Shown here: piece by piece, positions 19,662 through 30,254 of the stretch | How the letters are laid out: the number at the start of each line of letters is the position of its first letter | How positions within the stretch are numbered: position 1 is the first letter of the stretch | DNA from: Phoma sp. XZ068 | Taxonomy: Eukaryota; Ascomycota; Dothideomycetes; Pleosporales; Didymellaceae | Assembly: GCA_004835665.1 (NCBI GenBank) | Contig: RBKR01000012.1 | Location: 868,001 to 932,000, forward strand | Direction: 5' to 3' | Length of the DNA stretch: 64,000 nucleotides | The notes under the pieces: generated by a model | The model's database searches: none | What the model was told of the DNA's origin: nothing | Seen by the model: the letters and a program-made list of their open reading frames with translations, nothing else | Made by a program: the position numbers and the translations under genes

Positions 19662-22600
19662 ATGTCTTTGAGTCGAGCCTGCCGTTTGTGTTCACCTCGA
19701 ACATTTTCTCTTCTCTCCATACGTGACTTTGCTTCACCGGACCGTCGACTCACCACCTTGACTCAACACCGAACCTCGTCAGTCGCTATTGGCCTGCAGC
19801 GCATGTCAACGACAGCATCCTCGTCTCACTTGCAAGAGCGGAGCGCAAAACGACGAAAATTAGAAACCCCATCGCTTCGACTGATACATCCATACGGCAC
19901 AATGGCCTCAGAAACATCAGCGAAAGCTGGAGTTCAGCTCGAGTTGACCGAAGTCGAGACCAAGCTTCGTCAACTATTGTTGGATGTAGCTGCCTACATT
20001 GACGAGCAACCCACCTCAAAAGCAACCGCGGTGGAGACACCAGAGAACCTTGCAAATGAGAAAATCGTACTACGGTGGACGGGAGGTTGGGTGCGCGACA
20101 AGCTGCTCAAAGTGGGCAGTCACGATATTGACCTTGCAATCAACAAGATGACTGGCGAGCACTTTGGTCTGAAACTGCAAGAATATCTGGAGATTCCCGG
20201 CAATGCTGAGAAACACGGTCTGGTCGACAAGAGCGAAAACACAGACAAACTCAGCGGCAAGGACAAGGCTAAGAAGATTGCACCTGGCCTTCACAAAATC
20301 GAGGCCAATCCTGAGAAGTCTAAGAACCTGGAGACTGCAACAACGAACATCATGGGCATCGATTTGGACCTCGTCAATCTCAGGAAGGAGACGTACAACG
20401 AGGTCTCTCGCAACCCGCAAATGGAGTTTGGCACTGCCGAAGAAGATGCTGTGCGTCGAGATGCCACAGTGAACGCAATGTTCTTCAATCTGCATACATG
20501 TCAGGTCGAAGACTTCACGGGACAGGGCTTTAATGACATGGCTGCAAAGATCATTAGGACTCCGCTTGAGCCTGTTCAGACCTTTAAAGATGATCCCCTT
20601 CGAGTATTGCGGCTGATCCGCTTTGCTAGCCGGTTGGACTACACCATCGAGCCGAAGACAGAGAAGGCTATGGCAAATCCTGAGATCCAGGACGTGCTCA
20701 AGATCAAGATCAGTCGAGAACGCGTAGGAATTGAGTTAGAGAAGATGCTGAAGGGCCCTCGACCCTGTATGGCGCTTGAACTCATCGACCGGTTCGGCCT
20801 CTACAGAACTGTGTTCACAGATCCTACAAGACAACTTCCAGCTGAGCCTGATACGAGCTTATTCCAGCCAGCTTATGAGTTCGTCAACTCCATTGTTCAG
20901 GGCAGCTCAAAGGATTCAATCATCACAGAACAACTTCTTCGCAATGCGGACGAGCAGTACCTTGCATGGATCTGCGCAACCATGATGCCATGGGCTGACG
21001 CACCCACCGTTCCTCATCAGAAGCCTCTGCAACGCCCCTACTTTTCTGCCTATCTTGTCGCTCGCGAAGGATTCAAAGCTCCAAACAAAGTATGCGACGT
21101 CGTTGCTGCTTCTTTAAGTAACAGTGAAGAGATTCGTGGCCTAGTAGCACAATGTGCAAGGGGCCTTCAGCGACCAGACACTATCAACCCCACAAGCGAT
21201 GCGACTGCTCGGGATGTTTTAGGAATGGCCATTCGCCGTTGGGGATCGACATGGAGAACACAAGTTCTGTTTAATTTGATCTACGAGGTTGTACTCGAAA
21301 ACACATCGCATGAACGTGAGTACTCAACTCATTGTTATAAAGCGTAACGGCTAACAGTTATAGAACTACTCCGCTCATACTCGTCATTCCTTTCGCACCT
21401 CGCCAAGCTCGAAGTCCTTGATGCAGACACCTTCAAGCCTCTCCTCAAGGGCACCGACCTTGCCAAAGCGCTCTCCATCAAACCAGGCCCATGGATGAAA
21501 GATGCTCTAGACGTGGTCATGGCTTGGCAGCTTCGCAATCCATCCGCCACAGACCCTGCTGCAGCCATCGAGGCCGTCAAGGAGGCCAGAGGGAGTGATA
21601 GTGAGCTTCCCCCACGTCTCGCCTCGCACTTTCTCAAGCTTACCATTCCACCTTTCTTCCCGCAGACTAAGTCATCAAAATCATTCGACGTGTCACCCAA
21701 ACCCGCTCCGTGGAAGGATGCTCACAACGATTATGTCTTGGGTCTGCTGGATTGGTCAATCCGAGCGATGGACAGGAAAGCAATAGAGCTGAACTGGCAC
21801 TTACTGGTCCCACCTATTCTCAAGATGATCGACGATGCTGAAGCCAAATACAAAGCGAAAGGTTGCCGGCTTCTTACATCAGTTCTTGTGACTCTGCAAC
21901 CCTCTAACATGAGTTCCGATACGCCCAGAGACAACTCGAAGCTCAAAGCTAGCTACCCATCAAAGCCGTCCACAGCCTTCCTCAACCGTACAGGCTACCA
22001 CGAGGTCTTCGCCTCCACCCTCTGGCCTTTGCTTTCGTACATTCCTTCGCTGACCTCCGAAGCTGAATCTGTCACAATCTTCGATGCTGTCTACGAACCG
22101 TTACTTGCCCTCGCGATCCTATCCACATCCGACGGCAAGAATTTGGCTATCCTTGACAAGCTCATGCGCGAAGGCGTTATTGCTCCTCTATCGCATTTCC
22201 CCACGCCTTCCACGTACCCCGATCTCGCATGCGCAATCATCCGTCAAGTCCGCGAGATTGCGCCTCGAATGGAAATCGATGCTGTCAAGCACTTGCCCAG
22301 CCTTATCCCTCTACTTACGAGTATCATACAAGACCCCTTCATCTTAACCCGTAAGGAACTCGCGCTCGCAGTCGTGGGAGCACTGCAAACTTTAATTCAC
22401 AATACCTGGCCGAGGGTTCCGTCACACAGGGGAGCGATTGCACTAGGGTTGTGTGTGTTACGACAAAGGGTTGAAGAAGAAGAAGATGAGCAGAGTGGAG
22501 GGGAGAAGGCACACGATTGGGGAATAATGAGTGACATTCGCAAAGAACTCAAGGACACAGCGGAACTACTAGACGTGGTATTGAGCCAAAGTGAGGTCAG

Positions 22601-22688
22601 TGAAGATTGGAAAAAGGAGAAGGCAGGCTTGATAGGTGCAGACGAGTGCTTGGAAAGGTTCTTTGAGGAGGACAAGGAAGAAGGATAG
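19662..22688 (+). CDS. CCA tRNA nucleotidyltransferase fused to a TTI2-like domain
   Basis: Two exons, 19662-21315 and 21364-22688, joined by a 48-base phase-1 intron, encode one 992-residue chain. Residues about 90-630 are the class II CCA-adding enzyme that builds the tRNA 3' end: GGWVRD at 141-146, catalytic DID at 155-157, RRDATVNA at 265-272, then DPLRVLRLIRF and SRERVGIELEKML. The normal CCA1 ending KPGPWMKDALDVVMAWQLRNP lies near residue 590-610 but has no stop. From about residue 632 the chain matches the TTI2 family (TELO2-interacting protein 2, of the TTT chaperone for PIKK kinases), with WHLLVPPILKMIDDAEAKYKAKGC, then helical repeats to the end. Residues 1-47 look like a mitochondrial presequence; Met48 and Met81 are alternative starts. 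The nearest intron lies inside the CCA1 part, so the join itself is in one exon. Domain calls are from motif recall, not a search. Confidence 0.88.
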
Positions 22689-23615
22689 TGGTCATAGTAG
22701 TCGACTTCCACAACATATACTTACGCACATATACAAGACCACCTTTAAAGGAGAAAAAGTTTGCACAAAAAGCATCAGGCTGATCAGAGCACAGTTGCAG
22801 TCGTGCTTTCTGGGGCCACTGAATTTGCGGCACTTTCGTCGCGTGTGACTATACCTATGAGTCTTGCGCAAAAAGAGTGATCGCCATCCAGGTTAGCGGG
22901 AGTACAGGCACTTGGCTCGACAATTTCCCACCAAAGATGTGGAGATCAATACAATAAGTGCTCATCTCCGGATAGATGACAAGTAGTCTCTTACTCGTCC
23001 TCCAGTCCTGCAATTCTCACAATACATGGACAGCAAAAGCACTGACTTGGCATTCTGCCAAACCGACCTGGCCGACCACAACTAGCAGTATGAAAATTGT
23101 ACTTGCAGCTTGAATCGGACCCATCGGTTTGCGAGCTAGAACTTGGGCTCCATCGCACAGGCAGATTTCCGACGCCGCAGCATGCTACTGTTGGTGGTAA
23201 TGTACTTGAGGCTTGTGTCGCGTGCAGTAGCTTCCTGTGGATATTGAATTTTAGACATGGGATGAGGCGGTGAGACAGTTTTGCCGCCATATTCAGCAAT
23301 TGACAGGGTGTGATTTGTCCACAGGCTGATCTCGCATGATTCGAGATTCCTCCGCGTTGTGTGGGGAGAACAGAAGCAGCAAAGCGTGAAAGGCATTGCT
23401 TGGTGCGTCATCTGTCCTATCGCAGCGTTCCCCACAGGCGAGCGCTGACCGCTGACTGGCGGGTCCGCTCTCGGCCCTGCGCTTTCATCATCATCGGCGA
23501 GTAGAAGAATTTTGACCTGCGCCTTCTTGACTCACCTGAAGATAACGTACTTCAAATATCCGCTAGCTCCCAACCTCCCATCCTCCTTCATCCACATTCA
23601 CATCCAGCTTCCAAA
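22689..23615. other. Intergenic; contains a possible small minus-strand ORF
   Basis: Between the CCA1-TTI2 fusion and homocitrate synthase. It contains the Cys-rich frame listed separately (22991-23290, minus) and the promoter of homocitrate synthase close to 23616. Nothing else is supported. Confidence 0.4.
22991..23290 (-). CDS. Possible small Cys-rich protein
   Basis: Tentative. An ATG at 23290 opens a 99-residue frame. Its C-terminal half looks protein-like, with eight or nine cysteines including CCGVG, SSCKY, ASCGRPGRFG and QCFCCPC, and it ends RIAGLEDE. There is no signal peptide from this ATG. A splice acceptor (CCACAG) occurs just upstream of the convincing part, so the true 5' end may be an unrecognised exon. 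The cysteine spacing suggests metal binding or a disulfide-rich fold, but no family is recognised. It could be a chance frame. Confidence 0.3.
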   Translation of the reverse strand: MAAKLSHRLIPCLKFNIHRKLLHATQASSTLPPTVACCGVGNLPVRWSPSSSSQTDGSDSSCKYNFHTASCGRPGRFGRMPSQCFCCPCIVRIAGLEDE

Positions 23616-25306
23616 ATGTGTCCTACCTGCGAACCTGAGCAGACCAATGGCCATGCCAATGGCACCAACGTCACTACCAATGGCAACCACGAGGGCTTCA
23701 CCGGCGTTACGACACGCAACAACCCTCGTCCAGACCACGTCAGTCCCTACAAGCCCGTAGGCGACTTCCTTTCGAACGTCTCTCGCTTCAAGATTATCGG
23801 TACGTCATCCGCAGCTTCTGCCGGCGCAATCGGAGCGTCGGCGCACAACGATTTCCATCGACAATGCCATCAAAAACGGCAAAGATAAAGAAATGCGCTA
23901 ACGAACGAATGCAGAGAGCACACTCCGCGAAGGCGAGCAGTTTGCCAATGCCTACTTCGATCTCGAGGCCAAGATCAAGATCGCTAAGGCACTCGATGAA
24001 TTTGGTGTTGATTGTACGTTTATCTCCGCGGCACAATGCCATGTGCATTTGGCAAGTGCTAATCGTTGCAGACATCGAATTGACCAGCCCTGCTGCTTCC
24101 GAGCAGTCAAGAAGGGACTGCGAGGCCATCTGCAAGCTTGGTGTAAGTTTAACTTCCGATCAAATTACGGCTCATCAGTCTCTGACTCCCCACTAGCTCA
24201 AGGCCAAGATCCTCACCCACGTACGATGCCATCTCGACGACGCCAAGATTGCTGTTGAGACCGGTGTTGATGGACTTGATGTCGTTATTGGAACCTCGAG
24301 CTACCTCCGCGAACACAGCCACGGCAAGGACATGACATACATCAAGAACACCGCGCTGGAAGTCATTGAGTTCGTCAAGAGCAAGGGCAAGGAGATCCGT
24401 TTCTCTTCTGAGGACTCTTTCCGTTCAGACCTCGTCGATCTGCTCTCTATCTACAGCGCCGTCGACAAGGTCGGTGTCAACCGTGTTGGTATCGCTGATA
24501 CCGTTGGTTGTGCTTCTCCTCGCCAGGTCTACGACCTCGTCCGCACACTCCGTGGTGTCGTTTCTTGCGACATTGAGACCCATTTCCACAACGACTCTGG
24601 CTGCGCTATCGCCAACGCATACTGTGCCCTTGAGGGAGGTGCTACCCACATCGATACCTCCGTTCTTGGTATCGGTGAGCGTAACGGTATTACGCCTCTT
24701 GGTGGTCTCATGGCCCGTATGATCGTCGCGGACCGTGACTACGTTCTCTCCAAGTACAACATCAAGAAGCTCAAGGAGGTCGAGGATCTCGTTGCCGACC
24801 TTGTCGAGGTCAACATCCCATTCAACAACTACATTACCGGTTTCTGCGCCTTCACCCACAAGGCTGGTATCCACGCCAAGGCTATCCTGAACAACCCCTC
24901 GACTTACGAGATCATCAACCCCCAGGACTTTGGCATGTCTCGTTACGTCCACTTTGCCAGCAGACTTACTGGCTGGAACGCCATCAAGTCCCGTGCTGAG
25001 CAGCTTGGCCTCAAGATGTCTGACGCACAGTACAAGGAATGCACAGCCAAGATCAAGGCCATTGCCGATATCCGCAAGATCGCGCTTGACGACACTGACT
25101 CGATCATCCGTACCTACCACCACAACTTGCACGCCGAGGAGGAGCAGCCGCTCCTGCCTGGTATGACTGAAGAGGAGAAGAAGAAGTTCGTTGAGGCCGA
25201 GAAGGAGCTCAGCGGAGTGCGCGAGAAGAGAGCGCTGGACGCTGCCGCAGACGCAGAGGCTGAGGTTCCAGCCTCCAAGAAGACAAGATCGGCCGCCGTT
25301 GCCTAA
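23616..25306 (+). CDS. Homocitrate synthase
   Basis: First committed enzyme of the fungal alpha-aminoadipate lysine pathway; it condenses 2-oxoglutarate with acetyl-CoA. Four exons, 23616-23799, 23915-24013, 24072-24142 and 24197-25306, give 487 residues. ESTLREGEQFANAYF begins the TIM barrel across intron 1. HFHNDSGCAIANAY carries the metal-binding His pair. GERNGITPLGGLMARM and FTHKAGIHAKA are the remaining DRE-TIM signatures. Residues 1-50 form a hydrophilic, Asn/Thr-rich leader. The C-terminus is Ala/Glu-rich and ends with the basic motif ASKKTRS, which could aid nuclear import; the yeast enzymes LYS20/LYS21 are nuclear. Expression and feedback control by lysine are known for the family but not visible here. 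Introns 1 and 2 have GTACGT donors and the third GTAAGT. Confidence 0.96.
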
Positions 25307-25742
25307 GCGACTGAATGTGTGTAAAATTGGGTATTTGGCGTTTCTTGCTTCCCTTTATTGTCAGTATCGGGGATTGTACTTTCACGGCATGTCTGCATAT
25401 TCCAGTTACGGAAAAGTCGTTTTGTTTTGATACCTCAGATCGACGAGCTTTGACAGCTTGTCGCAGCACATAGAGCACGCTGCTTGTCTATGGGCGCGCG
25501 CAAAGAAGCCAACAGTCAATGGCAATCTGAAATCTACATCTGATGTCATCCATTCATTACCAACCAAGTGATGCCCGCGGAAGAGAGCTGGGCACGTGCC
25601 ATTAAGGGTCCAGCCGAGCCCGCCATAGCGACAAGGGGTTCGGGAGGCGGTTTTGTTATTTTCCCCCTGCGATTGCGGCCCACCTACTTTCCCCACCAAC
25701 ACCTTGACTGTCGTTCGTATTGCTATTGTACCAGTCGCAACC
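25307..25742. promoter_or_regulatory. Upstream region of isopentenyl-diphosphate isomerase
   Basis: 436 bases between homocitrate synthase and IDI1, holding the terminator region of the first and promoter of the second. A CACGTG E-box lies at 25593-25598, about 145 bases before the IDI1 start. bHLH factors of the SREBP class can bind E-boxes in sterol genes, but a single palindrome is weak evidence. No TATA box is obvious. Confidence 0.35.
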
Positions 25743-26714
25743 ATGAGCTCTACCGCCACCGTTACCGAGCAGCCCAAGATCACGGCTGAAAACGTTGTGC
25801 GCCTCTTCCCCGATGTCAACACAACCGTCATTGGAGGGTCGCACGACTCCGCCCGCAACGACGATGCGCTTGCCGGCTACGATGAGGAGCAGATCAAGCT
25901 GATGGACGAGGTCTGCATTGTATTGGACGATGACGACAAGCCTATCGGAAGCGCAAGCAAGAAAGTCTGTAAGTAATTGCCGCACGCACGCCGTTCCCAA
26001 GTGGGATGCGCCATTTCTGTGTCCATATACTAACCCGCCACAGGCCACTTGATGGAGAACATCAACAAGGGACTCCTCCACCGCGCCTTTTCTGTCTTCC
26101 TCTTCGACTCCCAGAACCGACTCCTCCTCCAGCAGCGAGCGACCGAGAAGATCACATTCCCGGACATGTGGACAAACACCTGCTGCTCGCACCCTCTGGG
26201 CATTCCTGGAGAGACTGGCACAACTTTGGAGGAGTCGGTTCAAGGAGTTCGACGCGCGGCAGTTCGCAAGCTCGACCAAGAGCTCGGCATCAAATCCTCT
26301 CAGGTCCCCATCGATGACTTCAAGTTCTTGACGAGGATACACTACAAGGCGCCTAGTGATGGCAAGTGGGGTGAACACGAAGGTAAGGATGTCTAGGCGT
26401 GGGTGAACAAGGAGGCCCCAAGGGCTACACCTCCACCATCATCTTCTGGCAAGGCAGAGGGCAATGCTGACAGAAGCACAGTTGACTACATTCTCTTCAT
26501 CAAGGCCGATGTCGACCTTAACATCAACCCCAACGAAGTTCGTGACAGCGTCTTCGTCACTCAAGACGAGTTGAAAGCCATGTTCCAGGATAAGGCGCTC
26601 AAGTTCACACCATGGTTCAAGCTCATCTGCGAGACAATGCTCTTCGAGTGGTGGAGCCACCTCAACTCCGGCCTCGAGAAGTACCTTGGAGAGACAGAGA
26701 TCCGAAGGATGTAA
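25743..26714 (+). CDS. idi1: Isopentenyl-diphosphate delta-isomerase
   Basis: Type I IDI, a Nudix-fold enzyme interconverting IPP and DMAPP at the entry to isoprenoid and ergosterol synthesis. Three exons, 25743-25968, 26044-26382 and 26482-26714, give 265 residues. RAFSVFLFDSQNRLLLQQR opens the Nudix fold, TNTCCSHPLGIPGE carries the catalytic Cys, and GVRRAAVRKLDQELGI is the Nudix helix. WFKLICETMLFEWW holds the late conserved Glu-Trp. Intron 2 (26383-26481) is 99 bases, a multiple of three, but contains a TAG four codons in, so its retention would truncate the protein before the DYILFIKADVDL segment. Splicing gives the expected GEHEVDYILF. ERG2 of the same pathway lies 8 kb downstream. Confidence 0.96.
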
Positions 26715-28392
26715 ATGAAGAAGTAATGAATGATACCACGTAGAAGAAGAGATGTTCTAGGGGCTTGAGAAAGGTGCGCAATACCCGTTTAGTCTTACTT
26801 GCGAATCCGAGGGGCCGCGCACGCCAGTATTCCGAACAATCGGTCCAGCACCAATCGTACTTCCGAAGGACGAGGCAACGCATGCAAGCTCGGCCGGCGA
26901 TAGATACCACAACTGCAATTGATCACAACAACACGTCAAATGACCACGCCCCACGTCTTCTAGTCATGAAGTGCTGCACGTTCGACCCAACGTGCATGAG
27001 TCTTTCCTATCACTATCTTCTCATGACCAATGTGGCGGGAGATCTTCGACTTCTCGAACACACTTGACTGATAGGTAATTAGTAGGTACCAGCCCGGCCC
27101 GTACTTCGTTGCGGAACAGCTTCGAACAAATCAACTTAGAACGGGACCCGCGGACGTTGGCCTGGTTCTCACGATAGCGGAGGGGAGCGAGCAGTACCCC
27201 GAGCAGCCCTTGCCTTTTTGAGGAGGTACAAGCGGCGATAGACCAACCTACTCCGGCCACCCCACACTTTCCCAACGCCACGCTTCGCACGCTTCACTTC
27301 GATTACACTCCTTGTTTGTATTGGAAGTCGCAGATTTTTGTAGAGAGCAAACGACATAAGAAATAGAGGCTACGATGCGCCGTTCAGCCGCATTGCGACG
27401 GTATCATCCGAGCTGCATTTACCAGTAGCGTGGCTGGAAGCTAGGCACATGATAACAGTGAAAGACGCCGCGACAGGCTCCAGAGATAGATCCCGCTGCA
27501 ACACTAGTGCGACCTCCACCTCTACCCGGGAGGCTTACGATGGCAACAAGGGTTGGGGCGGAAGTATATCATCGGCTGCTCCCTCCTTTTCCTCCTTGCA
27601 AAGAGACTTCACTTAAGCAATCCAAGCTTCAATTGTCTTTTTCACTTCCATCAATCAAGCCAAGAGTTTACACTTCACGACGAACGTTAGCTACTCCCAC
27701 ACGGGCCGGTTTTCGTTCCTATCAGTCTTCTCTCCGCTGTGCATAACGCCAAGCCAGTGTACCGCAGTGCTGTCATCGGTCTTGTGACTAGCTACCAGCG
27801 ACTTGAAGAGCAGCTTACGTTTGGTCGTCCATCCATTCACACACGCAGTATTTCCACGAGCACATCTGCACGACGATAAGCCGCCTGTCTATTGCCGATC
27901 CTAAAGGGCGCACGTCGGTCATACGTCGCCCTATTATCAGCCCGTCATACCCAGGCAGCCCGCCTAGCATCGCCTATTGATGTCGGTTGATCTACGACAA
28001 GCATTCCAATCTCTACGCTACCCATCTCGAGTCGAAACCGTCTCGAGATCGCAGCTCTCTAGAGTACATACAGGAGATACTACCCGTCCATTAAAACCGT
28101 AAACGTTTCGTGAGACTACAAAGGTATACTATGGCAGGCAATCGACGGTCACGGCTCCTGCTAGCCCGACTTGACTGCCCACATCCGCTTGATACTAATT
28201 GCCACTTAGTAGCAGTGCTTGAACTGTGTCCCCTTCTTCTAGAAGACCAAGTTCGACTGTTTGATCTCCCCGGCCATTGCGCCCTGTCTTAACGATAATC
28301 TCCACGCTGGCGTATACGACTGTCCCCATCATCAGAAAAAGCGGCAGATCCCATTTGAATACTAGTAGAAAGTTACGGACGAAACCGCAATC
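26715..28392. other. Intergenic, 1.7 kb, no supported gene
   Basis: Between IDI1 and the GNAT gene. Short open frames only (for example near 27507-27746). The last few hundred bases before 28393 are probably the promoter and 5' leader of the acetyltransferase gene. No repeat or RNA gene is recognised. Confidence 0.45.
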
Positions 28393-29261
28393 ATGGCGAA
28401 GTCCTTTGGTCCAGTCGCTCCAGTCGCCTGCAACATGGTTGACACCAAATACACCCTGAAATCTGCTAACGTGAAGGGTCATGAAGTTCCTACCAGCTTT
28501 ACTCTTCTCAAGCAGAAGTCTCCCGCTGCAGCTGTACCTCCGCTCACCGACGGCGTACGTCTGGTCACTGTAGATGAGTACAAGCAGGCAGCGGCCTGTC
28601 TGGCTGAGGCTTTTGCTGAGGATGATGTTGCTCGTTACTTTATCGATGTGCCTGACCGTGAGCATTGGACTGATGAGGAGAAGTGGGCTCTGCATGTTGA
28701 GATCATGGAGTACATTACTTACGCTCACATCCTCAAGGGTTTGGTGACTACAGTTGGAGACTTCGAGGCCGTTGCGCTCTGGTACGTTTCAACTACACTC
28801 CTTCCAAAATTGTGTACTGACACTTTAGGATGCCGCCCGGTCAGAACATGGACGACTACCTCACCATCTGCCGCAGCGGCCTCTGGCGTCTCAACTACCG
28901 CCTCTCAGCCGAAGGCAAGCGCCGCTTCTTCAATGAGTTCTTCCCTCTGCTCCACGACACCATGCACGCCACCCTCGGGGAGCGCGAGCTTGACACCTGG
29001 TATCTAGTCTACCTTGGCACTCGTCCTGCTGGGCGCGGTAAGGGTCATGCTCGTAAACTTATCGAGCATGTCACAAAGATGGCCGACCGTGAGGGCAGGG
29101 CTTGCTACCTTGAGTCGAGCAATGCGAGCAACCCGGCCATCTACAGGAAGTTTGGCTTTGAGGAGCGTCGCACGATTCATCTACAGCGTGCGGAGAAGAA
29201 TATTTCTCTTGACATCATGGTAAGAGAGCCCGTTAGCCAAGAGAAGAAGGGTGGCATGTAA
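28393..29261 (+). CDS. GNAT-family N-acetyltransferase
   Basis: Probable acetyl-CoA-dependent N-acetyltransferase; substrate unknown. Two exons, 28393-28781 and 28829-29261, join across a 47-base intron (GTACGT donor, TTTAG acceptor) to give 273 residues. The N-terminal third (MAKSFGPVAPVACN) is non-conserved to my eye. The acceptor-side region DEYKQAAACLAEAFAEDD is the first GNAT helix. The pyrophosphate-binding motif A is RPAGRGKGHARKLIEH, followed by the C-terminal core YLESSNASNPAIYRKFGFE. Fungal relatives occur singly or near secondary-metabolite genes, but here the neighbours are housekeeping. No signal or membrane segment is present. The fold call is strong; the substrate cannot be inferred. 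Confidence 0.88.
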
Positions 29262-30254
29262 GCAGACGAGCAGCTTCAAACATGATGAGACGAGCGCCGA
29301 TTCAACACGGAAAGCTCGAGCAGATGATTCAGTCTAACTTCTAGTACCTCATGTTCCTTCAACAGGAACATTTTCATTTTCTGCGCTTTTAGCTTCTTTC
29401 AGCCGGCTAGATAGTCAACTAGGACGAGCTGCTATACCGTCAAGATCTATACTACCGCTCATCTTCTTCTCATCTGTGAAATGTGGAGACGTTCAGAGTG
29501 GATCGAATCCTTTGTGATCGACGCACCATTCGATAGCAGATCGCGTATCTGACGTGTTTCTGTTATTGCAATCAACAAAATCTGTGACTGCATCTTCCCG
29601 CGGCTGACCTTGTTACGCATGTGGTCGCAGCCCACTGTTCGGTAAGGGACCGTTGTTTTGGTGTTTTGGTAAGGACGCTGCTCACCACTTATCGCATTTC
29701 GCTAAAGCACGTGGTGCTACAGGCTCATGTTTATCTGTTTATCGTGCATTTTGCGCGGGGGCTGTGCCAAAGTGCGGTGTACGAGGGGAATGATGGGATA
29801 ATTTGCTTTGTCGCATCCTGGCTCTATGAAACGCAGTGCCAGCGCAGGTGCTCCCATAGCCACGTTTGACACGGCTCCCTCTCATTTCACGTCGACTTTG
29901 ATCGTCGACTTCTCCTTTCCCACGCTACGTCACATTCTTTTCCAACACCGTTCACTTGCTATTGCACCGTAAATTTAGCGGCGCGTTACGCTGTCACGGC
30001 CTCGTCACCTTCGCTCTCGACGTTGTCATTCACAGCAGATACCTAATCGATAGTCTCTCCACTCCACCCCCGCAAGTAGGCAACCCCAAGCCTCACCCGA
30101 CCCAAGCGCGTCGGGGTCTGGACGAGCGTGCAGCCTGCCAGCACATCACCCGAATTTTGGCTGGACGCTGCATATACACGTAGACACGCGACTGCCTCGG
30201 CCAGGCTCCGGTCCACTCCGTCCTGCCCATTGTTTGACAGAAACCACCTCCACA
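29262..30254. other. Intergenic, about 1 kb
   Basis: Between the GNAT gene and the F-box-like gene. It includes pyrimidine-rich sequence near 29880-29950, typical of fungal promoters and leaders. No coding chain is supported. Confidence 0.45.
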
